A DNA stretch of 24,924 nt from an uncultured bacterium (lineage in GTDB: Bacteria; Bacillota; Clostridia; Peptostreptococcales; Anaerovoracaceae). The position numbers and the translations under genes are program-made. The stretch is from the NCBI GenBank assembly GCA_905214225.1, contig CAJMLL010000034.1:1-24924 (forward strand), in the 5' to 3' direction. The notes under the pieces were generated by a model, which saw nothing but the letters and a program-made list of their open reading frames with translations, made no database searches and was not told the DNA's origin. Shown piece after piece: positions 6,901-15,660 of this stretch (position 1 is its first letter; each line of letters begins with the position of its first letter).

Positions 6901-7674
6901 ATGGTTCATTTTGTAGGCGCGGGACCGGGAGCTGCCGACCTGATCACGGTGCGGGGACAGAAACTGCTGCAGGAAACGGACGTGGTGATTTACGCGGGAA
7001 GTCTGGTGAATCCTGCGCTTCTTCAGATGACAAAAGAAAACTGCAGGATCTTTAACAGCGCCCATATGACGCTGGACGAGGTGGTCGCTGAGATGAAAAA
7101 AGCGGAGGAGCAGGGTCTGGATACCGTTCGTCTTCACACGGGCGACATGAGCCTGTACGGTGCGATCCGAGAGCAGATGGACGCGCTGGATGAGCTGGGA
7201 ATTAAATACGACGATACGCCGGGCGTTTCCAGCTTCTGCGGCGCGGCATCGGCCCTGAATGCGGAGTATACGCTTCCGGACGTGTCGCAGACCGTGATCA
7301 TCACCAGAAAAGCCGGGCGCACGCCGGTTCCGGAAAGAGAGAGCATTCCGCAGCTTGCCGCGCATGGATCTACCATGGTTCTGTTCCTGTCTTCCGGCAT
7401 GATTCCGGCTCTGCAGGAGGACCTTCTGCAGGGGGCTTACACGGAAGATACTCCGGCGGCCATTGTGTATAAGGCTACGTGGCCGGAGGAAAAGACTATC
7501 CGCTGCAGGGTGGGAAATTTAGCAGAGGAAGCAGAAAAGAACGGTATCAGCAAGACCGCACTGGTTCTGGTAGGAGATTTTTTAGGTTCCCGCTATGAGA
7601 AGAGTAAGTTATATGACCCGTCCTTCAGCACGGAGTTCAGGCAGGCAAAAGAAAAGAAGTCAGGGAATAAATAG
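6901..7674 (+). CDS. cbiF: Cobalt-precorrin-4 C11-methyltransferase CbiF
   Basis: The 257 residues fit the canonical tetrapyrrole methyltransferase family. The N-terminal FVGAGPGAADLITVRG, VVIYAGSLVNPALL and HTGDMSLYGAIREQ (the SAM-pocket glycine loop) are characteristic of CbiF/CobM. So are TPGVSSFCGAASAL and IITRKAGRTPVPERE. It methylates C11 of cobalt-precorrin-4. The start follows AGGAGG at good spacing. It sits between cbiD and cbiG, and CbiG acts on its product. Length is normal and no oddities were seen. Confidence 0.95.
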   Translation: MVHFVGAGPGAADLITVRGQKLLQETDVVIYAGSLVNPALLQMTKENCRIFNSAHMTLDEVVAEMKKAEEQGLDTVRLHTGDMSLYGAIREQMDALDELGIKYDDTPGVSSFCGAASALNAEYTLPDVSQTVIITRKAGRTPVPERESIPQLAAHGSTMVLFLSSGMIPALQEDLLQGAYTEDTPAAIVYKATWPEEKTIRCRVGNLAEEAEKNGISKTALVLVGDFLGSRYEKSKLYDPSFSTEFRQAKEKKSGNK

Positions 7675-7680
7675 CAGAAG

Positions 7681-8865
7681 ATGAGTGAGATGGACGGAAA
7701 AATTGAAAAGGCAGAAGCTGCCGGGAAAACGGACTTCGTCTATCGGATTCTGGCCTTTTCTGAAGACGGCTTCCGGCTGGCGGAAAGAATAGAAGAGGCG
7801 CTTGGAAAGCAGGGGCTTTCTGCCTTTTCGCAGCGGTCGGGAAGGCCGCTTAAGGCATCGGAATGGAGCCGGGAGTATTTTCATAAGGGAAACTGCCTTT
7901 TATATATCGGGGCCTGTGGGATTGCTGTCCGCAGCATTGCGCCGCTCTTAAAGAGCAAACTTGAAGATCCTCCGGTTCTGGTGCTGGATGAAAAGGGAAA
8001 ATTCGTGATTCCGCTGCTTTCCGGCCATCTCGGGGGCGCAAACCGTGAGGCAGAGCGCCTTGCAGGGCTGCTGGGCGCGCAGGCTGTTCTCACTACGGGA
8101 ACCGATGTCCATAAGAAGTTTGCCGTGGACAGCTGGGCGGATTCTCAGCGGCTTAAGATTCTGGAGCCGGAGAGGATTGTAAAGGTTTCCGGGAAGGTCT
8201 TGGATGAAAAGGCCGGGATCACCGTGCTTTCCCGATGGGAGATTCCTGGGACTATTCCGGATGGAATCGGAAGCTTTCAGGTTTTCCAGAAAGAAAGCGG
8301 GAAAAACGAGCGTGAAGACCATTCGGAGGACAACATCCGCGACGCAGTTGAAGGAAACTGCCGGGGAAACGCAGGAAGGAAGGCAGAACGCATGGATGCC
8401 CGGAAAAGGGCAGATGTAATCCTTGATGTCGGCAGCTTTCCTGAAGAAAGGGCGCTTCATCTGGTCCCAAAGGCCCTGGTACTTGGTATCGGATGCAGGA
8501 AGGGAAGCTCTGCGGCAGCAGTTGAAGCCTGCTGGCAGCAGTTTTCTTCTATGTACGGATTCTTTGATCTGGCGCTGGCAGCGGCCGCCAGCATCGATGT
8601 GAAGAAGAACGAAGCCGGCATTATCCAATTCTGTAAAGCAAAGCAGATTCCCTTCCGGACATATTCTGCAGAGGAACTGAATGAACGGAAAGGAAACTTT
8701 ACAGGATCGGATTTTGTGAAAAAGACCGTGGGAACGGACAATGTCTGTGAGCGGAGCGCGGTGACGGCAGCCGGCGGAGACAGAGAGCGTCTGATCGCTG
8801 AAAAGTTCAGCTTTCAGGGGGTTACCATGGCAGCGGCGCTGGAAGAGCTTCGGCTGAACTGGTAA
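7681..8865 (+). CDS. cbiG: Cobalt-precorrin-5A hydrolase CbiG with an internal insertion
   Basis: CbiG opens the ring-A lactone of cobalt-precorrin-5A, releasing the two-carbon fragment. Residues ~20-165 hold the N-terminal domain (YRILAFSEDGFRLAERI, YIGACGIAVRSIAPL, LSGHLGGANREAERLA, LTTGTDVHKKFAVD). Residues ~264-394 hold the C-terminal domain (PKALVLGIGCRKGSS). Between them, about residues 203-243 are a very hydrophilic insert rich in E, R, K and D. This brings the protein to 394 residues against roughly 350 usual. The ribosome binding site is weak, and starts at 7681 or 7690 are both possible. It begins 6 bases after cbiF. Confidence 0.92.
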   Translation: MSEMDGKIEKAEAAGKTDFVYRILAFSEDGFRLAERIEEALGKQGLSAFSQRSGRPLKASEWSREYFHKGNCLLYIGACGIAVRSIAPLLKSKLEDPPVLVLDEKGKFVIPLLSGHLGGANREAERLAGLLGAQAVLTTGTDVHKKFAVDSWADSQRLKILEPERIVKVSGKVLDEKAGITVLSRWEIPGTIPDGIGSFQVFQKESGKNEREDHSEDNIRDAVEGNCRGNAGRKAERMDARKRADVILDVGSFPEERALHLVPKALVLGIGCRKGSSAAAVEACWQQFSSMYGFFDLALAAAASIDVKKNEAGIIQFCKAKQIPFRTYSAEELNERKGNFTGSDFVKKTVGTDNVCERSAVTAAGGDRERLIAEKFSFQGVTMAAALEELRLNW

Positions 8866-8942
8866 GAAAAACGCAGAAATGAAAACGCCAGAAAATCTGG
8901 AGAAAACTATAGAATCAGCAAGGGAAGAAGGGAGTACAATCC

Positions 8943-9680
8943 ATGGCAGCAGTATATGCAGTGGGAATCGGCCCGGGGAAACCGGAATACATGACACAGG
9001 AAGCAGCGGATGTTATTGAAAAGTGTACGTATATCGGAGGATATACGGTGTATATCAATCTGGTGAAAGACCAGTATCCGGACAAAAAGTTTTTTTCAAC
9101 TCCAATGAAGCAGGAAATCCAGAGATGCCGGATGGCTCTTCAGTATGCTCAGGAGGGAAAGGACACCGCCCTGGTCTGCAGCGGAGACGCGGGAATCTAC
9201 GGAATGGCGGGCCTTCTCCTGCAGCTTCTTCCGGAATATCCGGGAGCAGACGTACAGGTAGTTTCCGGCGTGACGGCGGCGACTTCAGGAGCCGCGGTAT
9301 TAGGCGCACCTCTGGGACACGACTTCTGCGTCATCTCCTTGTCGAACCTTCTGACGCCGGAAGAACTCATTGAAAAGCGGCTGCGGATGGCGGCAGAAGG
9401 TGATTTTGCCCTTTGTCTGTATAACCCGAGGTCGCATCACAGAAAGGACGCGCTGAAAAAGGCCTGCAGGGTCCTTCTGGAGACTCTGAGCGGAGATACA
9501 GTCTGCGGCTGGGTGAAGAACATCGGCCGTGACGGGATGGAAAAGAAGGTGCTGACTCTTCGGGAACTTCCGGATGAGGACATCGATATGTTTACCACCG
9601 TGTTTATCGGCTCTTCCCAGACGAAAAACATCGGAGGCCGCATGGTGACACCGAGAGGATATGAAAAGAAGGCAGAATAG
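8943..9680 (+). CDS. cbiH: Cobalt-precorrin-3 C17-methyltransferase CbiH
   Basis: The 245 residues belong to the tetrapyrrole methyltransferase family. CbiH/CobJ marks are YAVGIGPGKPEYMT, YIGGYTVYINLV, CSGDAGIYGMAGLLLQ, VVSGVTAATSGAAVLGAPLG HDFCVISLS and YNPRSHHRKD. CbiH methylates C17 and contracts the macrocycle. No CbiL-type C20 methyltransferase is nearby, although CbiL provides the substrate. The start follows GAAGGGAG. The 77-base gap before it is the largest in the first half of the operon and holds no evident signal. Confidence 0.95.
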   Translation: MAAVYAVGIGPGKPEYMTQEAADVIEKCTYIGGYTVYINLVKDQYPDKKFFSTPMKQEIQRCRMALQYAQEGKDTALVCSGDAGIYGMAGLLLQLLPEYPGADVQVVSGVTAATSGAAVLGAPLGHDFCVISLSNLLTPEELIEKRLRMAAEGDFALCLYNPRSHHRKDALKKACRVLLETLSGDTVCGWVKNIGRDGMEKKVLTLRELPDEDIDMFTTVFIGSSQTKNIGGRMVTPRGYEKKAE

Positions 9681-9686
9681 GGCGGA

Positions 9687-10511
9687 ATGAGAGTATTAAT
9701 TTTTGGCGGAACAACAGAGGGAAGAGCGCTGACGCAGGAGCTTGCGGAGCAGGGCTGCAGCGTCTTATACAGCGCGGCGACGGACTACGGCGCGGAAACG
9801 CTCGGGCAGATTCCCGGCGTGAAAGCGGTGTTCGGCATCCGGCCGGAAGAAGAGATCGAGGACATGCTGGACAGCGCAGATGTCTGCATCGACGCTACCC
9901 ATCCCTTCGCAGAGCATATCAGCGGAAGCATCCGGACCGCCTGCAGCAATAAAAAAGTAAAAGAATTCCGCTTCGTCAGGGAAGAAGCACCGATTCCAGA
10001 GACGGAGTTTCTGAAGAAGGTGTCGTCTGTCTCCGAAGTCTGCAGTTATCTTCAGCAGAAAGCGGGCAGCATCCTGCTGACGACTGGATCCAAGGATCTG
10101 AAGGCATATGCCGTTCTCGGACCGGAGCGGCTGTATCCGAGGGTTCTTCCGGCGGTGCGCTCGATTCAGCTCTGTGAAGAAGCGGGAATTCCGAGGAAAA
10201 ACATCATCGCCATGCAGGGGCCCTTTTCCACAGCGATGAACTGCTGCATGTTAAGAGACTATGATATCTCCTATATAGTCACCAAGGAAAGCGGGCGCCA
10301 GGGCGGACTGTTTCAGAAGATCGAAGCGGCAGAAGAATGCGGCGTGCAGCTGCTGATGATTCAGCGGCCGGAAGAGGTGATTCCGCCTTCCAGTGAAGAG
10401 GAAATCCTTTCCTGGATCCAGGAAAGACAAAATAAAGAAACAAGAGGGAAGCATCCGGGAAAACCGGAAAAGAAAGAAAACGAACAGCACGGAAAGGAGC
10501 AGAATGGATGA
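9687..10511 (+). CDS. cbiJ: Cobalt-precorrin-6A reductase CbiJ
   Basis: The 274 residues match CbiJ/CobK, the NAD(P)H-dependent reductase of cobalt-precorrin-6A. Diagnostic stretches are MRVLIFGGTTEGRALTQELA, ATHPFAEHISGS, LLTTGSKDLKAY, PRVLPAVRSI, IAMQGPFSTAMNCCML and YIVTKESGRQGG. The last ~30 residues form a charged, low-complexity tail (K, E, N and G rich) that the family does not require. The stop overlaps the start of cbiET by four bases (ATGA), so the two genes are translationally coupled. Confidence 0.94.
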   Translation: MRVLIFGGTTEGRALTQELAEQGCSVLYSAATDYGAETLGQIPGVKAVFGIRPEEEIEDMLDSADVCIDATHPFAEHISGSIRTACSNKKVKEFRFVREEAPIPETEFLKKVSSVSEVCSYLQQKAGSILLTTGSKDLKAYAVLGPERLYPRVLPAVRSIQLCEEAGIPRKNIIAMQGPFSTAMNCCMLRDYDISYIVTKESGRQGGLFQKIEAAEECGVQLLMIQRPEEVIPPSSEEEILSWIQERQNKETRGKHPGKPEKKENEQHGKEQNG

Positions 10512-11776
10512 AGGTATCCCTGATCGGACTTGGCGCCGGAATGAATACGGTAATTGCAGAAGCGCGTGAAGCGGTAGAAAATGCGGATATCCTCATCGGA
10601 GCACCGAGACTTCTGGAACTGGTCCGCAGCGCCTATCCGGAAAGCAGACAAGAATTCCGCCAGGAGATCTGGCCGGGAAGAATCGCGGATCTTCTGATGG
10701 AAAAGAAGGAAGAATGGGGAAAATGGAAGGTCGCCCTCCTGTTCAGCGGAGATACCGGATTTTACAGCGGAGCAGGTTCATTTTTAAGAGAATACCGGAA
10801 GCGGCTTCCGGAAAACATGGATCCGATGAGCCGGGAAGCAGAAGCCTTCAGCGGCTTTTCCCTTGAAGAATTTCCGGGAATTTCTTCGATTCAGATGCTT
10901 TCTTCCGCCATTGGAAAGCCATGGCAGGACTGGACCCTGGTTTCGGCGCACGGCAGGGACTGTGATCCTGCCGCGGCGGTCAGAAAAGGAAAAGATGCGT
11001 TTTTCCTGACCGGAGGCAGCACAGGAGCGCAGAAACTCTGTCAGGAACTCTGCCATGCCGGGCTTGAAGAACAAAAGGTCTGGATCGGAGAAAACTTAGG
11101 CATGAGCAGGCAGAAGATTACCGCCTGCAGCTGCAGGGAGGCGGCAGAAATCGCCTTTTCCTCCCTTGCTGTTGCGCTGGTGGAAGGTGTTCAGGATCTG
11201 TATCCTGCATGTGGAATTCCGGATGAAGCCTTTATCCGGGGGAAAGTTCCTATGACCAAGAAGATGATCCGGATGGCCCTTTCATCGCTTCTTCAGATTT
11301 CTCCGGAAGAAACGGTCTGGGACATTGGCGCCGGAACGGGAAGTGTTTCTGTGGAGCTGGCACGTCAGGCAGCCGGCGGGATCGTTTACGCCGTGGAGTG
11401 TAAGGAAGAAGCCTGCAGTCTGATTCAGCAGAACCGCAGAAAATTTCATCTGGGAAATCTAGAGATCATTAAAGGAGAGGCACCGGAAGCCCTGCAGAAT
11501 CTTCCAGAGCCGGACGTTGTGTTTATCGGCGGCTCCAATGGTCATATCGAAGAGGTTATCCGGGCGGCAGTGGAGAAGAATCCCCAGGTCCGGATCGCCT
11601 TTACCGGAATCGTGCTGGAGACGGTTCTTCAGGGAATGGATGCGCTGGAAAAGCTGGGAAAAGACCCGGATATCATGCAGATTTCTGTCAGCCGTTCGAA
11701 AACAGTCGGCAGCCGCGGCATTCACATGATGACGGCGGAAAACCCGATTTACATTGTCAGCGCAATAAAGGAGTAG
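10508..11776 (+). CDS. cbiET: Fused CbiE-CbiT: precorrin C5/C15 methyltransferase and C12 decarboxylase
   Basis: The 422 residues combine two enzymes that are separate in Salmonella, as in CobL. Residues 1-~215 are CbiE (KVSLIGLGAGMNTVIAEA, ILIGAPRLLE, LLFSGDTGFYSGA, LVSAHGRD). Residues ~225-422 are CbiT (RGKVPMTKKMIRMALSSLLQ, then the SAM loop WDIGAGTGSVSVELA, then PDVVFIGGSNG). CbiT methylates C15 and decarboxylates the C12 acetate. CbiE methylates C5. The start overlaps the cbiJ stop. The fusion is common and both domains look intact. Confidence 0.95.
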   Translation: MKVSLIGLGAGMNTVIAEAREAVENADILIGAPRLLELVRSAYPESRQEFRQEIWPGRIADLLMEKKEEWGKWKVALLFSGDTGFYSGAGSFLREYRKRLPENMDPMSREAEAFSGFSLEEFPGISSIQMLSSAIGKPWQDWTLVSAHGRDCDPAAAVRKGKDAFFLTGGSTGAQKLCQELCHAGLEEQKVWIGENLGMSRQKITACSCREAAEIAFSSLAVALVEGVQDLYPACGIPDEAFIRGKVPMTKKMIRMALSSLLQISPEETVWDIGAGTGSVSVELARQAAGGIVYAVECKEEACSLIQQNRRKFHLGNLEIIKGEAPEALQNLPEPDVVFIGGSNGHIEEVIRAAVEKNPQVRIAFTGIVLETVLQGMDALEKLGKDPDIMQISVSRSKTVGSRGIHMMTAENPIYIVSAIKE

Positions 11777-11779
11777 CGG

Positions 11780-13231
11780 ATGGAGAAAAAAATACAGGCC
11801 GCAGTCGCGGCGTCTTCTTCAAACTCGGGAAAGACGCTGATTACCTGCGGGCTTTTGGAAATTCTGAAGAGAAAGGGGCTGAATCCCTGCGCCTTCAAGA
11901 CTGGGCCGGACTACATCGATCCGATGTTTCACCGCAGCATTCTGAATGTGAGCAGCCACAATCTGGACCTGGTCATGTCGGATGAGGATTACGTGAAAAC
12001 GGCCTACAGAAGAGAGCTGGCAATGCACGGATCCGCGGTGATCGAGGGCGTGATGGGCATGTATGACGGGCTGTCCGGGAAGACGGATACCGGCAGCTGC
12101 TGGCATCTTGCTGATGTCGTGAACGTTCCGGTGCTGCTGGTTTTGGCCCCTGAAGGAAGCAGCCTGACCCTGGCGGCGGAAGTACAGGGCCTTCAGAATT
12201 TCCGGCAGGACAGCCATATCGCGGGGATTTTCCTGAACCGCTGCAAGCCCTCCTACGCGGCGCTGATGAAGACCATATTGGAGAAGGAAACGGGACTTCC
12301 GGTCATCGGCTGTCTTCCGGAGATTCCGGACGTGCGTGTAAAATCCAGGCATCTGGGGCTGTATCAGGCGGACGAGATCGAGGATCTGCAGAAGAACATC
12401 GGCATCGTCGCGGATGAAATGGAGAAGAATCTGGACTGGGATGCCTTCCAGAAGGCCTTCTCTGTACCGGTTCTGCAGGACAAAGCCTGCCCGGCCCAGG
12501 GAGACACAGAAAGCCTGGAAACTGCCGGCGGCCGTTCGTCTTTTCCGGCTTTTCCGCAGAGCCGGGCGCCGCGGCGTGCGGTCATTGCCATTGCCCGGGA
12601 CGAGGCCTTTTCCTTCTGCTACCGGGAAACGGAAGAAGAAATGGACCGTCAGGGCGGCTGCATCGTGTACTTCAGCCCGATTCACGAGCCGCGCATTCCG
12701 GAAGAGGCAGATGCTCTGTATCTTCCGGGAGGCTATCCGGAGCTTTACGCGAAGGAGCTGGCGGAAAACCAGAGTATGAGAGACAGCATCAGAAAGTCGG
12801 CGGAATCCGGCATGCCGGTGATCGCTGAGTGCGGAGGATTCCTCTACCTTCTGGATTCGATCTGCGATGAAGAGGGTCAGGAATTCCCGATGGCCGGCGT
12901 ATTTCCGGGCGGAAGCGGAAATTCCGGAAAGCTGGTCCGCTTCGGCTACGCAGAGATGACGGCAGAGGAAGACAGCCTTCTGATGAAAAAAGGCGAGTCC
13001 ATGTTTGTTCATGAATTCCATTACTGGGCTGCCGAAAAGGATGGAGAAGCTTTTCATTTGAAAAAAGCGATGAGCAGAAGAGAGTGGGACGAGGGATATG
13101 CGGGCCCGACGATGTATGCGGCATTTCCGCACCTTTATCTGGCCGCCTGTCCGGAGGCAGTCAGCCGCTATATTGCTTCCGCAGAACGCTGTCACAGGCA
13201 GAAGGAAGAGAAGAAAAAAGACAGCAGATAA
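11780..13231 (+). CDS. cbiA: Cobyrinic acid a,c-diamide synthase CbiA
   Basis: The 483-residue product amidates the a and c carboxylates of cobyrinate using glutamine and ATP. An N-terminal dethiobiotin-synthetase-like domain has the P-loop SSSNSGKT (12-19) and FKTGPDYIDPMFH. VIEGVMGMYDGLSG is the conserved metal/substrate segment. The C-terminal glutamine amidotransferase domain has LYLPGGYPELYAKEL, the nucleophile cysteine in AECGGFLYLL and the HEFHYW histidine. A linker of about 35 residues near 235-270 is variable. The start follows AAAGGAG, and cbiET ends 3 bases before it. Confidence 0.95.
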   Translation: MEKKIQAAVAASSSNSGKTLITCGLLEILKRKGLNPCAFKTGPDYIDPMFHRSILNVSSHNLDLVMSDEDYVKTAYRRELAMHGSAVIEGVMGMYDGLSGKTDTGSCWHLADVVNVPVLLVLAPEGSSLTLAAEVQGLQNFRQDSHIAGIFLNRCKPSYAALMKTILEKETGLPVIGCLPEIPDVRVKSRHLGLYQADEIEDLQKNIGIVADEMEKNLDWDAFQKAFSVPVLQDKACPAQGDTESLETAGGRSSFPAFPQSRAPRRAVIAIARDEAFSFCYRETEEEMDRQGGCIVYFSPIHEPRIPEEADALYLPGGYPELYAKELAENQSMRDSIRKSAESGMPVIAECGGFLYLLDSICDEEGQEFPMAGVFPGGSGNSGKLVRFGYAEMTAEEDSLLMKKGESMFVHEFHYWAAEKDGEAFHLKKAMSRREWDEGYAGPTMYAAFPHLYLAACPEAVSRYIASAERCHRQKEEKKKDSR

Positions 13232-13333
13232 GTCCGGGGCGGCAGAAGGAAAAGAGAACAGGATTTCCTGACGGCGGAAAACAGAGCCGCGCGGAGAAAA
13301 CCGGAAAAAGTACAGTAAGTGAGGAGCGTGCAG

Positions 13334-14332
13334 ATGAACCACTGGGTGATGTATTTTATAATAACGGAAGCGGCAGCATGCGCAGGAGCGCTGCTGGATC
13401 TGCTGCTGGCAGATCCATACCATTTTCCTCATCCGGTGGTGATTATCGGAAAGTGTATCTCACTGTTTGAGAAGTGTTTCCGGAAAATTTTTCCGAAAGG
13501 AAAGAAAGGAGAGCTGGCCGGAGGATTCTTTACTGCGATACTCACAATCCTTCTTACTTTTGCGGTTACCGCCTTTGTCTGCTGGGGAGCGCTCAGAATC
13601 CACCCGCTTCTGGGCTTTGCGGTGGAGACACTGTGGTGCTGGCAGGCACTGGCGATGAGAGGCCTTCAGAAAGAAGCCGTCAATGTATACCATCATCTTC
13701 CGCCGGAGGGAAGTCTTGAAGATGCGCAGAAGGCGGTCGGAAGAATTGTCGGAAGAGACACCTTTGTCCTGGATGAGACCGGCGTGATCAAGGCAGACTG
13801 CGAAACGGTGGCAGAGAATTTCTCTGACGGCGTGATCGCTCCGCTGTTCTATATGGCCATCGGCGGCGCTCCGCTGGCACTGACCTATAAAGCGGTGAAC
13901 ACCCTGGACAGCATGATCGGATACAGAAATGATAAATATCTGTATTTCGGAAGAACCGGAGCCAGGATCGACGATGTGTTCAATTACATTCCATCCAGAA
14001 TTTCGGCGCTCCTGTGGGCACTGGGCGCGGCAGTGACAGGAAATGACGGCAGGAACGCGCTGCGGATCTGGAGAAGGGACAGCCGGAAACACGCGAGTCC
14101 GAATTCCGCGCAGACAGAGTCGGCCTGCGCAGGTTCTCTTCATGTGCAGCTTGCGGGTCCTGCCCAGTATTTCGGCAAGATTTACGACAAGCCGGCAATC
14201 GGAGATTCTGACCGGCCGATCGAAAGAAACGATATTTTACGCTGCTGTCAGATGCTGGGCGCGTCTTCTGCGGCGGGGCTGTTCATATTCTTCAGCCTGC
14301 GGGCGCTGATTTTCTGGCTGATTCTGAGATAG
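13334..14332 (+). CDS. cbiB: Adenosylcobinamide-phosphate synthase CbiB
   Basis: The start is ATG 13334, which stands 7 bases after GAGGAG (13321-13326). An upstream in-frame GTG at 13319 overlaps the binding site and is rejected. The 332 residues form an integral membrane protein that joins the aminopropanol phosphate arm to adenosylcobyrate. Family motifs are LLLADPYHFPHPVVIIGK, GRDTFVLDETGVIKA, TVAENFSDGVIAPLFYMAIGG and MIGYRNDKYLYFGR. NYIPSRISALLWALGA and the C-terminal hydrophobic segment are also present. It uses the product made by the downstream CobD. Confidence 0.95.
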   Translation: MNHWVMYFIITEAAACAGALLDLLLADPYHFPHPVVIIGKCISLFEKCFRKIFPKGKKGELAGGFFTAILTILLTFAVTAFVCWGALRIHPLLGFAVETLWCWQALAMRGLQKEAVNVYHHLPPEGSLEDAQKAVGRIVGRDTFVLDETGVIKADCETVAENFSDGVIAPLFYMAIGGAPLALTYKAVNTLDSMIGYRNDKYLYFGRTGARIDDVFNYIPSRISALLWALGAAVTGNDGRNALRIWRRDSRKHASPNSAQTESACAGSLHVQLAGPAQYFGKIYDKPAIGDSDRPIERNDILRCCQMLGASSAAGLFIFFSLRALIFWLILR

Positions 14333-14478
14333 TCACGGCCCGGGCAGATTAAGGCTGAACAGAAACAGGACAGGATGCGGGAAATCCGGAACAGGCTGTT
14401 GAAGAAAACCGCAGCAGAATCTCTGCGGAATCTGCTGAAAATATGCGGAAAATGAAGAAGTAATTTGGAGAGGGAACA

Positions 14479-15603
14479 TTGAGTTTTATAACAAACAGTG
14501 AACATGGCGGAGATATTTATGGTTTTGAAAAGCAGTACGGCAGGAAGCCTCTGGATTTTTCCGTGAATGTCAATCCGGAAGGAACGCCGGAAGGGGTTCA
14601 GAAAGCCGCAGCAGCTACAGTGTCTGAAGCTTCCGAGTATCCGGACCCGGAGCAGAGAGATCTGGTAAATGCCCTGGCAGAGAAGAATCAGCTGGAAACA
14701 TGGCAGATCCTTCCGGGAGCAGGCGCCTCGGACATCATTTACCGGATTGTCTTCAGCAGGAGGCCGTCCAGGGCGGTGGTCACGGCACCGACCTTCAGTG
14801 AATACGAGCGCGCACTGAAGGCGGCAGGATCACAGGTCAGCCATTTTCTCCTTCGGGAAGAAGACGAATTTCTTCTGAATAACCGGATCGACGAACTTCT
14901 GGAACTGGCGGAAAAAGATCCGGAATTTCCGGAAAGCGGGCGCGCGGAGATGATTTTTCTCTGTGAACCGAACAATCCGACAGGAAGGACAACGGATAAG
15001 GCTTCACTTCTCCGGCTTCTAGCGGCATGTCAGAAAAAAAAGATCACGCTTGTCGTTGATGAATCTTTTCTCTGGCTTCTCGATGATCCGGAGAAACACA
15101 CGCTGCTTGCAGAAGGCGGGAAGTATGGCCAGCTCATCCTTCTGCGCTCATTTACCAAGATCTTTTCCATGCCGGGAATCCGCCTTGGCTACGGAATCTT
15201 TTTCCGGAAGGACTGGAGAGAGCGGGCAGAATTATGCGGCCCTTCCTGGGCAGTTTCCACAGGAGCGCAGGCAGCTGGCCTTGCCGCACTGAGGGAATCG
15301 GAATACATAGAAAGATACCGGCAGCAGAATACAGAAGAACGGGCGTATCTGAAAGAACAGCTAGAATCCCTTGAAGGAATACCTTTTGTCAGCAGCGGAC
15401 AGGCCAACTACCTTCTGATCCGTGCGGATATCAGGCTTTCTGAACCGCTGGCGGAAAAAGGCATTCTGGTCCGCGACTGCAGCAACTATCATGGCCTGGA
15501 TGAACACTGGATCCGCGTCTGCGTCAGAAGCCGTCAGGATAATCAGATGCTGATTCAGGCGGTCAGAGAATGCCTTCAGGAAGGCGGAATCCGTCAGCGC
15601 TGA
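14479..15603 (+). CDS. cobD: L-threonine-O-3-phosphate decarboxylase CobD
   Basis: The 374-residue PLP enzyme of the HisC-like aminotransferase fold makes (R)-1-amino-2-propanol phosphate for CbiB. The start is an unusual TTG (14479) behind GGAGAGGG. It gives the family N-terminus SEHGGDIYGF, then LDFSVNVNPEGTP. CEPNNPTGRTTD, VVDESFLWL and the PLP-binding lysine in LLRSFTKIFSMPGIRLGYG follow. A histidinol-phosphate aminotransferase is the main alternative, but the HGGDIY start and position between cbiB and cbiP favour CobD. The 146 bases before it hold no convincing gene, only a short AGCAGA/TCTGCT stem. Confidence 0.93.
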   Translation: MSFITNSEHGGDIYGFEKQYGRKPLDFSVNVNPEGTPEGVQKAAAATVSEASEYPDPEQRDLVNALAEKNQLETWQILPGAGASDIIYRIVFSRRPSRAVVTAPTFSEYERALKAAGSQVSHFLLREEDEFLLNNRIDELLELAEKDPEFPESGRAEMIFLCEPNNPTGRTTDKASLLRLLAACQKKKITLVVDESFLWLLDDPEKHTLLAEGGKYGQLILLRSFTKIFSMPGIRLGYGIFFRKDWRERAELCGPSWAVSTGAQAAGLAALRESEYIERYRQQNTEERAYLKEQLESLEGIPFVSSGQANYLLIRADIRLSEPLAEKGILVRDCSNYHGLDEHWIRVCVRSRQDNQMLIQAVRECLQEGGIRQR

Positions 15604-15660
15604 CCGGGGATCTTCCGGGAAAAGAGAGAAGCTTGTTACTATTCTCAGAAAGGAGTAAAC

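Noticed and set aside
5803..7365. 520-codon open frame on the minus strand across cbiD and cbiF
   Set aside because: It is the antisense shadow of two certain genes. The composition is rich in R, H, L and Q, no family motif is seen, and it has no binding site.
7948..8997. 349-codon minus-strand frame across cbiG
   Set aside because: Shadow frame. The sense strand carries a full set of CbiG motifs.
11819..13432. 537-codon minus-strand frame across cbiA and the cbiB start
   Set aside because: Antisense to well-identified genes, with shadow-type composition and no recognisable domain.
14384..14464. 26-codon frame between cbiB and cobD
   Set aside because: No binding site, low-information composition and no sign of being more than spacer.
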